A stretch of DNA of 64,000 bases, taken from NCBI GenBank assembly GCA_914767715.1, contig OU612069.1, positions 8,122,001 to 8,186,000 on the forward strand, given 5' to 3'. Every line of letters begins with the position of its first letter. The first letter of the stretch is position 1. A program made the translations under genes and the position numbers. The DNA is from Membranipora membranacea (taxonomy: Eukaryota; Bryozoa; Gymnolaemata; Cheilostomatida; Membraniporidae). The notes under the pieces are model-generated. The model had not been told where the DNA came from. It saw nothing but the letters and a program-made list of their open reading frames with translations, and made no database searches. Shown piece after piece: positions 60,150-64,000 of the stretch.

Positions 60150-63100
60150 CTACCTCAAAAGGAGAAGCAACTCCTGCTCGTCTCAAATCTGAAATCCGTT
60201 TTGTTTTGCGGGTCTCCCTTCTCCGTCAGCACCAACTTTAACGACGCCCACTTTCGCACTAACAAAACATGCCAAACGGCAGCAGTAAAAAATTCAAAGT
60301 CTATTACAATCATATGAAACTCTGACCAGTTCAAGCCTTCAAACACCATATTCAAAATCCAGAATATGGAGATTCTCAGATAACCTGGCTGCTAATTAAG
60401 CTGACTTGAAATTTACAAAAATATACCTAGGGAGGGTATCACGCTTTTTTTTCGCACGGATCAAAAAATAGATTTCGTTCCAACCTACCTCAAAAGGAGA
60501 AGCAACTCCTGCTCGTCTCAAATCTGAAATCCGTTTTGTTTTGCGGGTCTCCCTTCTCCGTCAGCACCAACTTTAACGACGCCCACTTTCGCACTAAAAA
60601 AACATGCCAAACGACAGCAATAAAAAATTCAAAGTCTATCACAATCATATGAAACTCTGACCAGTTCAAGCCCTCAAACACCTTATTCAAAATCCAGAAT
60701 ATGGAGATTCTCAGATAACCTGGCTGCTAATTAAGCTGACTTGAAATTTACAAAAATATACCAAGGGAGGGTATCACGCTTTTTTTTCGCTCGGATCAAA
60801 AAATAGATTTCGTTCCAACCTACCTCAAAAGGAAAGCAACTCCTGCTCGTCTCAAATCTGAAATCCGTTTTGTTTTGCGGGTCTCCCTTCTCCGTCAGCA
60901 CCAACTTTAACAACGCCCACTTTCGCACTAAAAAAACATGCCAAACGGCAGCAGTAAAAAATTCAAAGTCTATCACAATCATATGAAACTCTGACCAGTT
61001 CGAGCCCTCAAACACCTTATTCAAAATCCAGAATATGGAGATTCTCAGATAACCTGGCTGCTAATTAAGCTGACTTGAAATTTACATAAATATACCAAGG
61101 GAGGGTATCACGCTTTTTTTTCGCTCGGATCAGAAAATAGATTTCGTTCCAACCTACCTCAAAAGGAGAAGCAACTCCTGCTCTCTCAAATCTGAAATTC
61201 GTTTTGTTTTGCGGGTCTCCCTTCTCCGTCAGCACCAACTTTAACGACGCCCACTTTCGCACTAAAAAAACATGCCAAACGACAGCAGTAAAAAATTCAA
61301 AGTCTATCACAATCATATGAAACTCTGACCAGTTCAAGCCCTCAAACACCTTATTCAAAATCCAGAATATGGAGATTCTCAGATAACCTGGCTGCTAATT
61401 AAGCTGACTTGAAATTTACAAAAATATACCAAGGGAGGGTATCACGCTTTTTTTTCGCTCGGATCAAAAAATAGATTTCGTTCCAACCTACCTCAAAAGG
61501 AGAAGCAACTCCAGCTCGTCTCAAATCTGAAATCCGTTTTGTTTTGCGGGTCTCCCTTTTCCGTCAGCACCAACTTTAACAACACCCACTTTCGCACTAA
61601 AAAAACATGCAAAACGGCAGCAGTAAAAATTCAAAGTCTATCACAATCATATGAAACTCTGACCAGTTCGAGCCCTCAAACACCTTATTCAAAATCCAGA
61701 ATATGGAGATTCTCAGATAACCTGGCTGCTAATTAAGCTGACTTGAAATTTACAAAAATATACCAAGGGAGGGTATCACGCTTTTTTTTCGCTCGGATCA
61801 GAAAATAGATTTCGTTCCAACCTACCTCAAAAGGAGAAGCAACTCCTGCTCTCTCAAATCTGAAATTTGTTTTGTTTTGCGGGTCTCCCTTCTCCGTCAG
61901 CACCAACTTTAACGACGCCTACTTTCGCACTAAAAAAACATGCCAAACGACAGCAGTAAAAAATTCAAAGTCTATCACAGTCATATGAAACTCTGACCAG
62001 TTCAAGGCCTCAAACACCTTATTCAAAATCCAGAATATGGAGATTCTCAGATAACCTGGCTGCTAATTAAACTGACTTGAAATTTACAAAAATATACCAA
62101 GGGAGGGTATCACGCTTTTTTTTCGCTCGGAACAAAAAATAGATTTCGTTCCAACCTACCTCAAAAGGAGAAGCAACTCCTGCTCGTCTCAAATCTGAAA
62201 TCCGTTTTGTTTTGCGGGTCTCCTTTCTCCGTCAGCACCAACTTTAACGACGCCCACTTTCGCACTAAAAAAACATGCCAAACAACAGCAGTAAAAAATT
62301 CAAAGTCTATCACAATCGTATTAAACTCTGACCAGTTCGAGCCCTCAAACACCTTATTCAAAATCCAGAATATGGAGATTTTCAGATAACCTGGCTGCTA
62401 ATTAAGCTGACTTGAAATTTACAAAAATATACCAAGGGAGGGTATCACGCTTTTTTTCGCTCGGATCAAAAAATAGATTTCGTTCCAACCTACCTCAAAA
62501 GCAGAAGCAACTCCTGCTCGTCTCAAATCTGAAATCCGTTTTGGTTTGCGGGTCTCCCTTCTCCGTCATCACCAACTTTAGTGACGCCCACTTTCGCACT
62601 AAAAAAACATGCCAAACGGCAGCAGTAAAAAATTCAAAGTCTATCACAATCATATGAAACTCTGACCAGTTCAAGCCCTCAAACACCTTATTCAAAATCC
62701 AGAATATGGAGATTCTCAGATAACCTGGCTGCTAATTAAACTGACTTGAAATTTACAAAAATATACCAAGGGAGGGTATCACGCTTTTTTTTCGCTCGGA
62801 ACAAAAAATAGATTTCGTTCCAACCTACCTCAAAAGGAGAAGCAACTCCTGCTCGTCTCAAATCTGAAATCCGTTTTGTTTTGCGGGTCTCCTTTCTCCG
62901 TCAGCACCAACTTTAACGACGCCCACTTTCGCACTAAAAAAACATGCCAAACAACAGCAGTAAAAAATTCAAAGTCTATCACAATCGTATTAAACTCTGA
63001 CCAGTTCGAGCCCTCAAACACCTTATTCAAACTCCAGAATATGGAGATTCTCAGATAACCTGGCTGCTAATTAAGCTGACTTGAAATTTACAAAAATATA

Positions 63101-63493
63101 CCAAGGGAGGGTATCACGCTTTTTTTTCGCTCGGATCAGAAAATAGATTTTGTTCCAACCTACCTCAAAAGGAGAAGCAACTCCTGCTCTCTCAAATCTG
63201 AAATCCGTTTTGTTTTGCGGGTCTCCCTTCTCCGTCAGCACAAACTTTAGTGACGCCCACTTTCGCACTAAAAAAACATGCCAAACGACAGCAATAAAAA
63301 ATTCAAAGTCTATCACAATCATATGAAACTCTGACCAGTTCAAGCCCTCAAACACCTTATTCAAAATCCAGAATATGGAGATTCTCAGATAACCTGGCTG
63401 CTAATTAAGCTGACTTGAAATTTACAAAAACATACCAAGGGAGGGAATCACGCTTTTTTTTCGCTCGGATCAAAAAATAGATTTCGTTCCAAC
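60150..63493. repeat. Satellite block: ten divergent monomers including a dimer repeat
   Basis: Monomer starts are 60150, 60485, 60820 S (one G lost, 334 bp), 61154 D, 61488, 61822 D, 62156, 62490, 62825 and 63160 D. The monomers at 62156 and 62825 share CTCCTTTCTCC, AAACAACAG and AATCGTATTAAAC, and lie 669 bp apart, so two monomers were duplicated or converted as a pair. The monomers before them, at 61822 and 62490, share the TTAAACTG and CGGAACAAAA tail. The one at 63160 joins a D start to AGTGACG and the GGGAATCACG tail that elsewhere precedes a t monomer, at 56811. Confidence 0.86.
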
Positions 63494-63828
63494 CTACCTC
63501 AAAAGGAGAAGCAACTCCTGCTCGTCTCAAATCTGAAATCCGTTTTGTTTTGCGGGTCTCCCTTCTCCGTCAGCACCAACTTTAACGACGCCCACTTTCG
63601 CACTAAAAAAACATGCCAAACGGCAGCAGTAAAAAATTCAAAGTCTATTACAATCATATGAAACTCTGACCAGTTCAAGCCCTCAAACACCTTATTCAAA
63701 ATCCAGAATATGGAGATTCTCAGATAATCTGGCTGCTAATTAAGCTGACTTGAAATTTACAAAAACATACCAAGGGAGGGTATCATGCTTTTTTTCCGCT
63801 CGGATCAAAAAATAGATTTCGTTCCAAC
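63494..63828. repeat. Satellite monomer, subtype t, re-entry of the trimer
   Basis: It has TATTAC, AGATAATCTGG, ACATACC, CATGC and a T tract followed by CCGCTCGG, the same combination as 57146. It suggests another run of the trimer beyond the window. Confidence 0.88.
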
Positions 63829-64000
63829 CTACCTCAAAAGGAGAAGCAACTCCTGCGCGTCTCAAATCTGAAATCCGTTTTGTTTTGCGGGTCTCCCTTC
63901 TCCGTCAGCACCAACTTTAACGACACCCACTTTCGCACTAAAAAAACATGCCAAACGGCAGCAGTAAAAAATTCAAAGTCTATCACAATGAAACTCTGAC
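63829..64000. repeat. Partial satellite monomer, subtype u, cut by the window end
   Basis: The first 172 bp of a u monomer with GCGCGTC, GACACCC and the 5-bp deletion, matching 57481. The truncation is the window edge, not an array end. Confidence 0.95.

Larger units (their letters stand above)
1..64000. repeat. Satellite DNA array, ~335-bp monomer, 191 complete copies plus one partial
   Basis: The whole window is direct tandem copies of one monomer with no interruption. Seen: the anchor CTACCTC recurs every 329-336 bp from base 1 to 63829, always in the same orientation. Most monomers are 335 bp. Common shorter forms are 334 bp (G31 lost, 27 copies), 330 bp (5 bp lost near position 162) and 333 bp (subtype c, two single-base losses). 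The consensus is about 41% G+C. Substitutions are few and mostly shared between non-adjacent monomers in fixed orders, which is higher-order repeat structure. Such arrays usually sit in centromeric or other constitutive heterochromatin; the location here is inferred. I cannot name the family or the species. Neither array end lies in the window. Confidence 0.98.

Noticed and set aside
2935-63058. Plus-strand open frames of 60-82 codons (starting MKFTK, MLGSK or MFCGS)
   Set aside because: They appear only where a local indel or substitution removes a stop, and they overlap the equally spurious minus-strand frames in the same monomers.
6-63699. Repeated minus-strand open frames of 62-105 codons, one per monomer
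   Set aside because: They are the same satellite stretch read over and over. Residues vary without constraint, the length depends on 1-bp indels, and nothing resembling a known domain or expression signal is seen.
1-64000. CRISPR array
   Set aside because: The repeat unit is about 335 bp with no short repeat and unique-spacer alternation; all parts of the unit are repeated.
1-64000. Transposon or LTR-derived tandem structure
   Set aside because: No reverse transcriptase, transposase, terminal inverted repeat or target duplication is seen. An origin of the monomer from a retroelement LTR cannot be excluded but has no support here.
1-64000. tRNA, rRNA or Pol III internal promoter within the monomer
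   Set aside because: I found no A-box and B-box pair and no cloverleaf or rRNA-like segment in either strand of the consensus.
1-64000. A previously undescribed gene system
   Set aside because: Every base is accounted for by satellite monomers; there is no unique sequence in which such a system could be encoded.

Overview
The window is one uninterrupted head-to-tail tandem satellite array. I see no gene, RNA gene, transposon, CRISPR array or other unique sequence in it. The monomer is about 335 bp and its consensus is about 41% G+C (136 of 335 by hand count). In the phase that begins at window base 1, I placed 191 complete monomers (1-63828) plus a 172-bp partial one (63829-64000), all in the same orientation. 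Summing the visible small indels against 335 bp (157 bp in total) accounts exactly for the 63,828 bp, so no foreign insertion is hidden. Below, consensus position n means base n of this phase, which equals the window coordinate in the first monomer.

Organism: long homogeneous satellites with higher-order repeats (HORs) are typical of eukaryotic centromeric, pericentromeric or subtelomeric heterochromatin. The monomer is close to two nucleosome lengths, and many subtype differences are transitions at CpG, as expected of methylated DNA. A plant seems the most likely host, but this is a weak inference and I do not recognise the satellite family.

Layout: subtypes recur in fixed orders, and I use these labels. 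a: A at 30, A at 60, T at 156. b: A at 31, Leu-type AAG at about 177. c: G at 24, TATCGC, TTCATG. d: GCGGATC and TGCCCAAC. e: GCCCGTC. f: CTAAAATCC and CACGTT. g: TTCGTC and AGTATAAA. h and D: G31 deleted, 334 bp. i: ACTAAG plus a 5-bp deletion. S: AACAACG plus TTCGAGC. v: CTTACCAGTTTAAG. w: CATACGG plus AGATAGCC. Main blocks are a 17-monomer unit at 4687-10366 with a partial second copy; a second 17-monomer unit at 17383-23063 with a 14-monomer second copy at 23064-27738; shuffled short cassettes with a 6-monomer (about 2003 bp) repeat at 27739-34741; a nearly identical 9-monomer, 3010-bp tandem duplication at 36079-42098; a more divergent stretch at 42099-52136; a trimer HOR inside a 7-monomer repeat, itself inside a 19-monomer (6338 bp) repeat, at 52137-60149; and a divergent tail that re-enters the trimer at 63494.

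How it works together: this is the record of repeated unequal exchange and gene conversion, not of genes acting in a pathway. Several single monomers are clear hybrids whose 5' and 3' parts match two different subtypes, so individual breakpoints can be placed within 7 to about 100 bp. I found no evidence for a novel encoded system; the interest lies in the array's evolution and possible chromatin role.
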